Shown here in pieces: positions 1-7,107 of a stretch of 10,000 bases of DNA. A program made the translations under genes and the position numbers. Within the stretch, counting starts at the first letter, position 1; each line of letters begins with the position of its first letter. Below the pieces are notes generated by a model. It was not told the DNA's origin. It was given only the letters and a program-made list of their open reading frames with translations, and searched no databases. This DNA comes from Magnetospirillum sp. (GTDB lineage: Bacteria; Pseudomonadota; Alphaproteobacteria; Rhodospirillales; Magnetospirillaceae), in NCBI GenBank assembly GCA_020217035.1, contig JAIWOG010000101.1:1-10000 (forward strand), written 5' to 3'.

Positions 1-466
1 TGACGATGGAAAGATCGGCCACCAGGCCGGTTTCCATGACGTACTTCTCGCCATTGAACTCGCGCACTTCCTTGCCGTCGGCGACGACGGTGCCGACGCC
101 GGTCTTGGTGAAGAAGGCGGGAATGCCGGCGCCGCCGGCGCGGATGCGCTCGGCCAGGGTGCCTTGCGGGTTGAATTCCAGTTCCAGCTGGCCCGACAGG
201 TATTGCTGGGCGAACAGCTTATTCTCGCCCACATAGGACGAGATCATCTTCTTGATCTGGCCGTTGTCCAACAGCCGTCCCAGGCCCCAGCCGTCGACGC
301 CGCAATTGTTCGAAATCACCGTCAGGTCCTTGACCCCGGCGATCTTGATGGCCTCGATCAGGTTTTCGGGAATGCCGCACAGGCCGAATCCGCCGGCCAT
401 GATGGTCATGCCGTCGTGCAACAGCCCGGCAAGGGCGCTCGTAGCGTCGGTATAGACTTTGCGCAT
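1..466 (-). CDS. scoA: 3-oxoacid CoA-transferase subunit A (partial, C-terminus outside window)
   Basis: Subunit A of a succinyl-CoA:3-oxoacid CoA-transferase, a cytoplasmic enzyme that moves CoA from succinyl-CoA to acetoacetate in ketone-body or polyhydroxybutyrate-derived acetoacetate use. I translated it by hand from the ATG at 466-464. The frame is open to base 1, giving 155 residues of a family that is usually about 230-235, so the 3' end is cut by the window edge. Residues 18-33 ([16 protein letters not shown]) match the family-I CoA-transferase signature (D-G-x2-three hydrophobics-GGF-x3-G-x-P) exactly. It is followed by a typical ENLIEAI helix and [17 protein letters not shown]. The start is supported by an AAGGA Shine-Dalgarno (minus strand, plus coordinates 471-475) four bases upstream. 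Subunit B (scoB/atoA type) usually follows and would lie to the left of the window. The catalytic glutamate is carried by subunit B. An acetate/butyrate CoA-transferase alpha subunit (AtoD type) is the main alternative, because substrate range cannot be read from this part. Confidence 0.92.
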   Translation of the reverse strand, partial: MRKVYTDATSALAGLLHDGMTIMAGGFGLCGIPENLIEAIKIAGVKDLTVISNNCGVDGWGLGRLLDNGQIKKMISSYVGENKLFAQQYLSGQLELEFNPQGTLAERIRAGGAGIPAFFTKTGVGTVVADGKEVREFNGEKYVMETGLVADLSIV

Positions 467-492
467 GTTGTCCTTTGCCCGTTTTCAGGCGG

Positions 493-507
493 CCACTCCC
501 CGAGTGG
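493..507. repeat. Perfect hairpin-forming inverted repeat in the scoA leader
   Basis: CCACTC-CCC-GAGTGG: six-base arms and a three-base loop, ending 27 bases before the scoA start codon. In scoA mRNA it could form a small stem in the 5' leader. There is no T-run, so it is not a standard terminator. A repeat of this size can arise by chance in GC-rich DNA, so any function is a guess. Confidence 0.3.
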
Positions 508-533
508 AGAGAAGTGACAGCCTCCCTTGACCA

Positions 534-550
534 GGGCGGCTCACCCGCCC
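534..550. repeat. GC-rich inverted repeat in the scoA-zinc-ribbon spacer
   Basis: GGGCGG-CTCAC-CCGCCC: six-base arms around a five-base loop, about 27 bases from the previous hairpin on the same spacer. No T-tract follows on either strand. Together the two hairpins would give a structured leader on any scoA transcript that starts beyond 550. Function is unproven. Confidence 0.25.
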
Positions 551-618
551 CGCTTGGCCATGACCTTACCCTGAAAGCCATACGCGGGGAAAGAGCCTGC
601 GTGCCCCGACAAAACAAA

Positions 619-642
619 CAACCGTTTCTATATGGGCGGTTG
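619..642. promoter_or_regulatory. Operator-like inverted repeat CAACCG-N12-CGGTTG
   Basis: Six-base perfect arms separated by a TA-containing 12-base centre (625-636). The right arm overlaps the proposed -35 element of the zinc-ribbon gene promoter (640-645), a common position for a repressor or activator site. The half-sites do not match a regulator I can name. A chance occurrence cannot be excluded. Confidence 0.28.
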
Positions 643-670
643 CCTTCGCGACCGCACAATGGATTATACT
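640..670 (+). promoter_or_regulatory. Candidate sigma-70-type promoter for the zinc-ribbon gene
   Basis: TTGCCT at 640-645 and TATACT at 665-670 resemble the -35 and -10 hexamers; the -10 matches TATAAT at five of six bases. The 19-base spacer is longer than the usual 17, so strength is uncertain. Transcription would begin near 677, giving a leader of about 33 bases before the ATG at 710. That start would make translation from the earlier in-frame ATG at 632 impossible. Confidence 0.4.
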
Positions 671-709
671 GAACTTGCCGCCATCGCCACCCTTGCCCGC
701 CGAGGAAAC

Positions 710-949
710 ATGCCGCTGTTCTCCTATCAGTGCACGGCCTGCCAGGCCGAATTCGAGATTTTGGTGCGCCCGTCGGACGTTCCCGCCTGCCCCGAATGCG
801 GCAGCGAAAAGCTGGACCGCCAGATCGGCGGCCTGGCGCCAGCGGGAAAGATCGACGGATTGCTGTCGGCGGGGCGCACCCAAGCCGCCCGCGAAGGCCA
901 TTTCAGCAATTATTCCAAGTCGGAACTGGGCCGCCTTAGGAAGAAATAG
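710..949 (+). CDS. FmdB-type zinc-ribbon protein
   Basis: A 79-residue soluble protein of the FmdB/CxxC-CxxC putative regulatory family. It begins MPLFSYQCTAC, as is typical of the family (MPxYxYxCxxC). Four cysteines, C8, C11, C27 and C30, form the two CxxC knuckles of a single zinc ribbon, and a glycine follows the last one (CPECGS). The tail after residue 45 is polar and basic (ends LGRLRKK), with no catalytic motif or membrane segment. The family was named after a suspected regulator of formamidase in Methylophilus, but its molecular role is not established; nucleic-acid or protein binding is the usual assumption. I chose the ATG at 710 over the in-frame ATG at 632 because GAGGA lies at 702-706, the family consensus starts here, and the 26 extra residues show no conservation-like pattern. 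Its last 14 bases overlap the end of the convergent c-di-GMP gene. Confidence 0.85.
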   Translation: MPLFSYQCTACQAEFEILVRPSDVPACPECGSEKLDRQIGGLAPAGKIDGLLSAGRTQAAREGHFSNYSKSELGRLRKK

Positions 950-3557
950 GCGTTTCCAGCAGCAGTTTTTCAAAACGCTGCGCGGTCATCGGCCGGCCGA
1001 ACAGGTAGCCCTGGGCATGGTCGCATCCTTGGCCGCGCAGAAACTGCGCCGCCTCGTCCTCTTCGACGCCTTCGGCGATCACCAGCAGGTTCAGGCTGTG
1101 CGCCATCTGGATGATGGCCCGGGTGATGGCGGCGTTCTCGGTATCGCCCTGCACGCCACGGACGAAGGACTGGTCGATCTTCAGCTTGTCCACCTGAAAG
1201 CGCTTCAGATAGGCCAGGCTGGAATAGCCGGTGCCGAAATCGTCGATGGACAGTTGCACGCCCGCCTCGCCCAGATGCCGGGCCACCTCCATCACCGTCT
1301 GGTGGTCCTGGATCAGGATGGATTCAGTCAGTTCCAGTTCCAGCAACATCGGGTCCAGGCCACTGTCCGACAAGGCGCGACGCACCCCGCCTTCCAGGTC
1401 GCCGCGGCGGAACTGTAACGGCGACAGGTTCACCGCCACGTTCAGCCGCCGGCCATGAGACTGCCACAACGCGGCCTGGCGGCAGGCTTCGCGCAAGACC
1501 CACTCTCCCATGGGAACGATCAAGCCGCTGTCCTCGGCCACCGGAATGAACTCGGCCGGCGACACCAGCCCGCGTTCGGGATGGTTCCAGCGGATCAGCG
1601 CCTCCGCCCCAAGCAACCGCCCGTCGCGCAAGTCCACCTGCGGCTGGTAGTATAGCTGGAACTCGCCGCGTTCCAGCGCCCGATGCAGGCCGCTGCGCAG
1701 GTTCAGATGGGCCATGGCGTCGGCGTTCATGCGGGCCGCGAAGAAGCGATAGCCCGACCGACCGCCCTGTTTGGCGTGGTACATGGCGGAATCGGCCTTC
1801 TTCAACAAGGTGTCGAAATCCTCGCCGTCGTCAGGATAAAGGGCGATGCCCATGGACACCGAGGTGGTGATTTCCTGGTCGTCCACGTAAGCCGGCGCTT
1901 CCATGGCCTTCATGATCTTCTCCGCCACGTCGGCCACCGCGTCGCCGTCCCGCACATGGTTCAGCACCACCACGAACTCGTCGCCCCCCAGACGTGCCAC
2001 CGTGTCGCTTTCCCGCATCACCCCGCGCAGCCGCCCGGCCACGTCCTTCAGCAGACGGTCGCCGGCCATGTGCCCAAGGGAATCGTTCACCGTCTTGAAA
2101 TGGTCGAGATCCAGGAAGACCAGGGCGACGCGGCGCTTTTCCCGTTCGGCCAAGGTGATGGCCTGGGCCACGCGGTCACGCAGCAACACCCGGTTGGGCA
2201 ACTCGGTCAGCGGATCGTGGTGGGCCATGAATTCCAGCCGAGCCTGCGCCAGCTTGCGGTCGGAAATGTCGCGCACCACCACCAGCAGGCGTTCCTGCCC
2301 TTCGGCCAGGCTGGCGCGGCGGATGGACACCTCGACCCAGAACAACTCGCCGTCCCAGGTCCGCGCCAGCCATTCGAATTGCTGCGGGTGGTAAGTGGCG
2401 GCCCGCATCCATTCCACCGCGTCAACCCAGGAATAAGGCGGGTTGCCCTCGCAGATGCGGTCGAAGGTGATGGAATCCAGCGGCAGGTCCTGCGGGACGC
2501 GATACATCTCGCGCATGCGCCGGTTGACCATCAGCAACTGGCCCGAACCCTTTTCATGGATGAAGATGGCGTCGTTGACGTTCTCGAAGATGGTGCGGAA
2601 ACGGCCTTCGCTTTCCGCCAACTCATCCATGGCCTGGCGCAAGCTGGCGGTCTTGCGCCCCACCTGACGACGCAGCGTCCAGTTCCACGCCAGCAGCAGT
2701 CCCGCCAAGCCCAAGGCAGCGGCGACGTATTTCAACGAGGCGCGAACCATCTCGGCCTGGACCCGGCCGGACAGCGAAAAACCGAACCAGCGCTCGTCGA
2801 TCACCTGCCGCTCACGCGGGGTGATGCGGTCGAAACCATCCTGGATCAGGCGCATCAAATCGGGGCGAGTGTTGGACACCGCCCAATGGAACTGCCCGGA
2901 ATAAAGCGGTTCGGTATGGCGCAACAAGTCCTGGACACCGCTTTTGTACATCAAGTACAGCGCCGGCGGCAGGTCGACGCAGGCCACCAGCACTTCCTTG
3001 GCGGCGGTGGCGGCGACCACGTCTTCGTAACTGGGATAGGGGCGGATGCTGTCGATGCCCTGGCGGCGCAGCCAGTCCACGCACGCGTCGCCATCCTTGG
3101 CGCCGACGGTGAACCCCCTGGCCGACCTGGCATCGACGATGCCGGACAAATCCTTGTGGAAGAACAAGGGCACGTCGATGGTGGCGTAGGGCGCCGAGAA
3201 GCTGTAAAGCTTTTCCCGGGCCTCGGTGCGGAAAATCGTGTCGATGACGTCGGCCTGCCCCTGGGCCATCAGGGCCTGGGCCGCCGACCAGTCCATGGCC
3301 CGGATGTCCACCGCGATGCCGGTGCGTTCCGACCACAAGCGCCACAGATCGGGAAGGATGCCCTGAACGTTGCCGGCGTCGTCGCGAAAGACATAGGGCG
3401 GGTAATTGTCGTCGATGGCGATGGTCAGCCGGTCTGGCACGTGCGGGGCTTGCGCCCATCCCGGCGCCGGGGTGACAAGCAGCACCAGCAGCGCCGCCAG
3501 GAACATCCGGCAAGCCGCGGACAAAAGACCATGCGGTCGTTTCTTTCCCTCTCCCAT
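936..3557 (-). CDS. Membrane-bound c-di-GMP enzyme: SBP_bac_3-TM-PAS-GGDEF-EAL
   Basis: A dual-domain enzyme predicted to make and/or degrade c-di-GMP in response to a periplasmic ligand. Numbering from the chosen start (873 residues): signal peptide 1-36 (KKR n-region, FLAALLVLLV core, WAQA cleavage context); periplasmic type-3 solute-binding domain about 44-261, including a TxxR motif (111-114) like the one that holds the ligand carboxylate in amino-acid binders; one transmembrane helix about 275-293; PAS about 318-431; GGDEF about 444-604 with intact GGDEF at 524-528 and inhibitory RxxD (RESD, 515-518) five residues before it; EAL about 621-861. The EAL domain keeps EAL (652-654), N710, the LELTES motif, DD at 772-773 (DDFGTGYSSL), K793, E829 and Q849, so it looks catalytically competent. 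Either activity may dominate in vivo. The frame extends upstream to ATGs at 3620 and 3659, but 3557 places the signal peptide best. No strong Shine-Dalgarno is seen at any of them, so the start is uncertain. Confidence 0.9.
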   Translation of the reverse strand: MGEGKKRPHGLLSAACRMFLAALLVLLVTPAPGWAQAPHVPDRLTIAIDDNYPPYVFRDDAGNVQGILPDLWRLWSERTGIAVDIRAMDWSAAQALMAQGQADVIDTIFRTEAREKLYSFSAPYATIDVPLFFHKDLSGIVDARSARGFTVGAKDGDACVDWLRRQGIDSIRPYPSYEDVVAATAAKEVLVACVDLPPALYLMYKSGVQDLLRHTEPLYSGQFHWAVSNTRPDLMRLIQDGFDRITPRERQVIDERWFGFSLSGRVQAEMVRASLKYVAAALGLAGLLLAWNWTLRRQVGRKTASLRQAMDELAESEGRFRTIFENVNDAIFIHEKGSGQLLMVNRRMREMYRVPQDLPLDSITFDRICEGNPPYSWVDAVEWMRAATYHPQQFEWLARTWDGELFWVEVSIRRASLAEGQERLLVVVRDISDRKLAQARLEFMAHHDPLTELPNRVLLRDRVAQAITLAEREKRRVALVFLDLDHFKTVNDSLGHMAGDRLLKDVAGRLRGVMRESDTVARLGGDEFVVVLNHVRDGDAVADVAEKIMKAMEAPAYVDDQEITTSVSMGIALYPDDGEDFDTLLKKADSAMYHAKQGGRSGYRFFAARMNADAMAHLNLRSGLHRALERGEFQLYYQPQVDLRDGRLLGAEALIRWNHPERGLVSPAEFIPVAEDSGLIVPMGEWVLREACRQAALWQSHGRRLNVAVNLSPLQFRRGDLEGGVRRALSDSGLDPMLLELELTESILIQDHQTVMEVARHLGEAGVQLSIDDFGTGYSSLAYLKRFQVDKLKIDQSFVRGVQGDTENAAITRAIIQMAHSLNLLVIAEGVEEDEAAQFLRGQGCDHAQGYLFGRPMTAQRFEKLLLETPISS

Positions 3558-3641
3558 GGGACCATGGTGCCGCAAAGCCCTGGCATGAACAAGCAACAAG
3601 CGCGGCACCCCGCTGCCCATTAAAAAAGCACAGGTCGATCC

Positions 3642-3656
3642 GCCTAAAATATAGGC
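3642..3656. promoter_or_regulatory. AT-rich divergent promoter region with palindrome GCCTA-N5-TAGGC
   Basis: The 167-base spacer between the c-di-GMP gene and the ligase operon contains the only clearly AT-rich island nearby (about 3620-3660). Within it lies a perfect 5+5 palindrome whose AT centre resembles -10 boxes on both strands (TAAAAT at 3645-3650 plus; TATATT from 3653 to 3648 minus). It is bracketed by a wider 7-base inverted pair, AGCACAG (3627-3633) and CTGTGCT (3672-3678). I could not find a convincing -35 for either direction. This is a reasonable place for divergent promoters and an operator, but repeats of these sizes can arise by chance. Confidence 0.3.
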
Positions 3657-3724
3657 CAAAACCCGGTGACGCTGTGCTAGGCTGCCAGCAGCATTACCGG
3701 TCTGGGCTGTGTTTTCGAGGGATC

Positions 3725-6700
3725 ATGGGCATTCACGTCAAGCTGCGTCACACTACCCGCTACACCTATGACCGCCCGGTCAGCCTTTCCCCCCAGATCG
3801 TCCGCCTGCGTCCCGCGCCCCATTCGCGCACGCCGGTTCTGTCCTATTCCCTGGACATCAGCCCCAAGGGCCATTTCATCAACTGGCAACAGGACCCCCA
3901 AGGGAACTGGCTGGCCCGGCTGGTGTTCCCGGAGAAAGTCACCGAATTCGTCGTCGACGTCGACCTGGTCGCCGACATGTCCATCGTCAACCCCTTCGAC
4001 TTCTTCCTGGAAGAAGCGGCCGAGACCTTCCCCTTCGCCTACGATCCCGGTCTGGACCACGAATTGCGGCCCTTCCTGCTGAAGGAACAGGCCGGGCCGT
4101 TGCTGCGCGACTATGTGGCCGCCATCCCGCGCGATCCCATGCAGACCACCAATTTCCTGGTGGCGCTGAACCAGCGCCTGCAACAGGACATCGGCTACAC
4201 CATCCGCATGGAACCCGGCGTGCAGACGCCGGAAGAAACCCTTGCCAAGCGCACCGGATCGTGCCGCGATTCCGCCTGGCTTCTGGTGCAGATCCTGCGC
4301 CATTTGGGGCTGGCCGCCCGCTTCGTCTCGGGCTACCTGATCCAGCTGGTGCCCGACGTCAAGGCCATCGACGGCCCGGTGGGCGCCGCCGCCGACTTCA
4401 CCGACCTGCACGCCTGGACCGAGGTCTACCTGCCCGGCGCCGGCTGGATCGGCCTGGACCCCACTTCTGGCCTGTTGACCGGCGAAGGCCACATCCCGCT
4501 GGCCGCCTCGCCCGACCCGACGTCAGCCGCGCCCATCACCGGCGCGGTGGAAAAATGCGAGGTCACTTTCGGCCACCACATGGAAGTCACCCGCGTCCTG
4601 GAAACGCCGCGCGTCACCAAACCCTATTCCGATGAACAATGGGCGGCGGTGCTGGAATTGGGGGACGACGTTGACCAGCGGCTGCGGGACGGCGACGTCC
4701 GCCTGACCCAGGGCGGCGAGCCGACCTTCGTCTCGGCGCTGGACATGGAAGGCGAGGAATGGAACACCTCGGCGGTGGGGCCGACCAAGCGGGCCTATGC
4801 CGACACCTTGATCCGCCGCCTGCGCGACCGTTTCGCCCCGGGCGCCATGATCACCCATGGCCAGGGCAAGTGGTATCCGGGAGAAAGCCTGCCGCGCTGG
4901 GCCTTCGCCCTGACCTGGCGCGACGACGGCGAATTGGTGTGGCGCGACCCCAGCCTGATTGGAGTCGAAGGCGACTTCGCCGACCCACCGGTGGAAAAAG
5001 CCGAAGCCTTTGTCGTGACCTTGGCGGAAAAGCTGGGCGTCGACCGGCAATACGCCCAGCCGGCCTACGAGGACGCCGGCCACTACCTGCTGCGCGAAGG
5101 CGCCTTGCCGCCCAACGTGACGGCCGAGGATTCCAAGCTGGAAGACCCCGAGGAACGGGCCCGGCTGGCCCGGGTGTTCCGCCGGGGCTTGGGCACCCCC
5201 ACCGGCTTCGTCCTGCCGCTGCAACCCTGGCAGGCCCAGGACGGCCACCGCTGGATCACCGGCCCGTGGCCGACCCGGGACGGCCGCATCGTCACCATCC
5301 CCGGCGATTCGCCCCTGGGTTTCCGCCTGCCCTTGGGCTCGCTGCCTTATATCCCGGCCGGCGACTACCCCTTCCATGCCGAGCGCGACCCGTTCGAGCC
5401 GCGGCCGCCGCTGCCCCGCCGCCAGCGCATGATGACCACGCGCACCGCTTACGAACCGTCCAACGCCGCCATCGTCCAGCAGGTGGCGGGCAGGCCGCAA
5501 GCCTTGCGCAAGACGCTGAAGGGACTGGTTTCCGACACCGTCCGCACCGCTTTATGCGTGCAGCCCCGCGACGGCCAGCTCTGCGTGTTCCTGCCGCCGG
5601 TGGAAAGCGCCGAGCAGTTCCTGGACCTGATCGAAGCCATCGAGGACAGCGCCGCCGAACTGGCGCAGCCGGTGCGCATCGAGGGCTATCCCGCGCCCAA
5701 CGATCCCCGCCTGAAGACCATCAAGGTGACCCCCGACCCTGGTGTCATCGAGGTCAACGTCAGCCCGGTGACCAGTTGGCGCGAATTGGTGCACGACACC
5801 GAAACCCTGTACGAGGAAGCCCATTACACCCGCCTGGGCACCGAGAAGTTCATGATCGACGGCCGCCACGTCGGCACCGGCGGCGGCAACCACATGGTTC
5901 TGGGCGGCCGCACACCAGCCGATTCGCCGTTCCTGCGCCGGCCCGACCTGCTGGGCAGCCTGGTGCGCTTCTGGCAGAACCACCCCAGCCTGTCCTATCT
6001 GTTCTCGGGCCTGTTCATCGGCCCGACCAGCCAGCATCCGCGCATCGACGAAGCCCGCGACGACAGCTTGTACGAGTTGGAAATCGCGCTGTCGCAATTG
6101 CCGCCCGCCGGCACGTCGTGCCCGCCCTGGCTGGTGGACCGCATCCTGCGCAACGTTTTGGTCGACGTCACCGGCAACACCCACCGTTCGGAAATCTGCA
6201 TCGACAAGCTTTATTCCCCCGACGGCCCCACCGGCCGCCTGGGCTTGGTGGAGTTCCGCGCCTTCGAAATGCCGCCCCACGCGCGCATGAGCCTGGTGCA
6301 GCAATTGCTGCTGCGCTCGCTGATCGCCGCCTTCTGGGACCGCCCCTACACTGCGCCGCTGGTGCGCTGGGGCAGCGCTTTGCGCGACCGCTTCATGCTG
6401 GGCCATTGGATCGAGAAGGACATCGGCGAGGTGGTGGAGTACCTGAACAACCAGGGCATCGCCTTCGACAAGGAATGGTTCGCCCCCCACCTGGAATTCC
6501 GCTTCCCGGTGATCGGCGAGGTCAACCACCAGGGTATCCGCCTGGAAATCCGCAACGCCCTGGAGCCCTGGCACGTCATGGGCGAGGAACCGGGCGCCGG
6601 CGGCACCGTCCGCTATGTGGATTCGTCGGTGGAACGTGTCCAGATCAAGGCCAGCAACCTGCTGGGCGACCGCTACCGGGTCACCTGCAACGGCGTGGCG

Positions 6701-7042
6701 GTGCCGCTGGCGCCCACCGGAACCAACGGCGAATGGGTGGCGGGCGTGCGCTATCGCGCCTGGTGGCCGGCCTCGTGCCTGCATCCCACCATCGGCGTGC
6801 ATTCGCCGCTGATCTTCGACTTGGTGGACACCTGGACCGGCCAGTCGGTGGCCGGCTGTACCCATCACGTGGCGCATGCGGGCGGGCGGAATTATTCCAC
6901 TTTCCCGGTCAATTCCTATGAAGCCGAGGCCAGAAGGCGAGCCCGCTTCTTCCCCTTTGGCCATTCCCATGGCAGTGTGCGGGTCGATCCGGGGCGCATC
7001 CACCCCGATTATCCAGGCACTCTGGACCTGCGGCTGCAATAG
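3725..7042 (+). CDS. Transglutaminase-like peptidase fused to DUF2126 (GS-like amidoligase)
   Basis: A cytoplasmic-looking 1105-residue protein with no signal peptide. Residues 1-85 are the bacterial transglutaminase-like N-terminal beta domain (VKLRHTTRYTYDRPVSLSPQ). About 145-255 is the papain-fold transglutaminase core with an intact triad: C180 (KRTGSCRDSAWL), H229 (DLHAWTEVYLPGAGW) and D245 (GLDPTSG). In bacteria such domains usually act as peptidases or amide-bond enzymes. From about 328 (LTQGGEPTFVSALD) to the C-terminus is DUF2126, predicted to be a circularly permuted glutamine-synthetase-like carboxylate-amine ligase. Candidate metal/ATP motifs are VIEVNVSP (675-682), GTGGGNH (717-723) and VEFRAFEMPPH (842-852); the assignment of roles is inference. 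The start at 3725 follows GAGG (3717-3720) and matches the family's MxIxVxxRHxTxYxY opening. It is the first gene of the operon, 65 bases before the next ATG. Substrate unknown. Confidence 0.9.
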   Translation: MGIHVKLRHTTRYTYDRPVSLSPQIVRLRPAPHSRTPVLSYSLDISPKGHFINWQQDPQGNWLARLVFPEKVTEFVVDVDLVADMSIVNPFDFFLEEAAETFPFAYDPGLDHELRPFLLKEQAGPLLRDYVAAIPRDPMQTTNFLVALNQRLQQDIGYTIRMEPGVQTPEETLAKRTGSCRDSAWLLVQILRHLGLAARFVSGYLIQLVPDVKAIDGPVGAAADFTDLHAWTEVYLPGAGWIGLDPTSGLLTGEGHIPLAASPDPTSAAPITGAVEKCEVTFGHHMEVTRVLETPRVTKPYSDEQWAAVLELGDDVDQRLRDGDVRLTQGGEPTFVSALDMEGEEWNTSAVGPTKRAYADTLIRRLRDRFAPGAMITHGQGKWYPGESLPRWAFALTWRDDGELVWRDPSLIGVEGDFADPPVEKAEAFVVTLAEKLGVDRQYAQPAYEDAGHYLLREGALPPNVTAEDSKLEDPEERARLARVFRRGLGTPTGFVLPLQPWQAQDGHRWITGPWPTRDGRIVTIPGDSPLGFRLPLGSLPYIPAGDYPFHAERDPFEPRPPLPRRQRMMTTRTAYEPSNAAIVQQVAGRPQALRKTLKGLVSDTVRTALCVQPRDGQLCVFLPPVESAEQFLDLIEAIEDSAAELAQPVRIEGYPAPNDPRLKTIKVTPDPGVIEVNVSPVTSWRELVHDTETLYEEAHYTRLGTEKFMIDGRHVGTGGGNHMVLGGRTPADSPFLRRPDLLGSLVRFWQNHPSLSYLFSGLFIGPTSQHPRIDEARDDSLYELEIALSQLPPAGTSCPPWLVDRILRNVLVDVTGNTHRSEICIDKLYSPDGPTGRLGLVEFRAFEMPPHARMSLVQQLLLRSLIAAFWDRPYTAPLVRWGSALRDRFMLGHWIEKDIGEVVEYLNNQGIAFDKEWFAPHLEFRFPVIGEVNHQGIRLEIRNALEPWHVMGEEPGAGGTVRYVDSSVERVQIKASNLLGDRYRVTCNGVAVPLAPTGTNGEWVAGVRYRAWWPASCLHPTIGVHSPLIFDLVDTWTGQSVAGCTHHVAHAGGRNYSTFPVNSYEAEARRRARFFPFGHSHGSVRVDPGRIHPDYPGTLDLRLQ

Positions 7043-7048
7043 GGGAGG
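7041..7048 (+). promoter_or_regulatory. Strong ribosome binding site that points to an ATC start for the ATP-grasp gene
   Basis: AGGGGAGG begins inside the upstream stop codon and is the only good Shine-Dalgarno before the ATP-grasp gene. Five bases later (CGAAG) comes ATC at 7054-7056, in frame with that gene, then AAG CGT CGG CAC. The first in-frame ATG (7108) is 59 bases beyond the site and has only a weak AAGTCGAG before it. No ATG, GTG or TTG occurs in this frame between the stop at 6919-6921 and 7108. Confidence 0.55.
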
Positions 7049-7107
7049 CGAAGATCAAGCGTCGGCACAGCGACTGGCAGAATGCCCAGCCGATCCAAGT
7101 CGAGCAC

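Noticed and set aside
632..709. N-terminal extension of the zinc-ribbon gene from the ATG at 632
   Set aside because: It would begin upstream of the proposed -10 (665-670), has no good ribosome binding site, and adds 26 residues ahead of the standard family opening MPLFSYQC.
955..985. Possible bidirectional terminator (GCAG ... TTTTTCAAAA ... CTGC)
   Set aside because: The arms are short and interrupted, and the stretch is the C-terminal coding sequence of the c-di-GMP gene. It is not a convincing hairpin plus T-tract.
1683..3623. Long plus-strand open frame (646 codons) opposite the c-di-GMP gene
   Set aside because: His/Gln/Val-rich translation with no domain pattern. It is a mirror of GC-rich codon use in the real minus-strand gene, which has clear signal peptide, PAS, GGDEF and EAL motifs.
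3618..3659. Earlier starts (ATG at 3620 or 3659) for the c-di-GMP gene
   Set aside because: They would put 21-34 extra residues with several arginines before the signal peptide and start inside the AT-rich probable promoter island. Not fully excluded, because no start has a strong ribosome binding site.
4759..6921. 720-codon plus-strand frame inside the DUF2126 gene
   Set aside because: Arg/Pro/Gly-rich translation in an alternate frame of a gene with well-supported motifs throughout.
5552..7039. 495-codon minus-strand frame opposite DUF2126
   Set aside because: No recognisable motif, and the opposite strand carries a convincing conserved protein.
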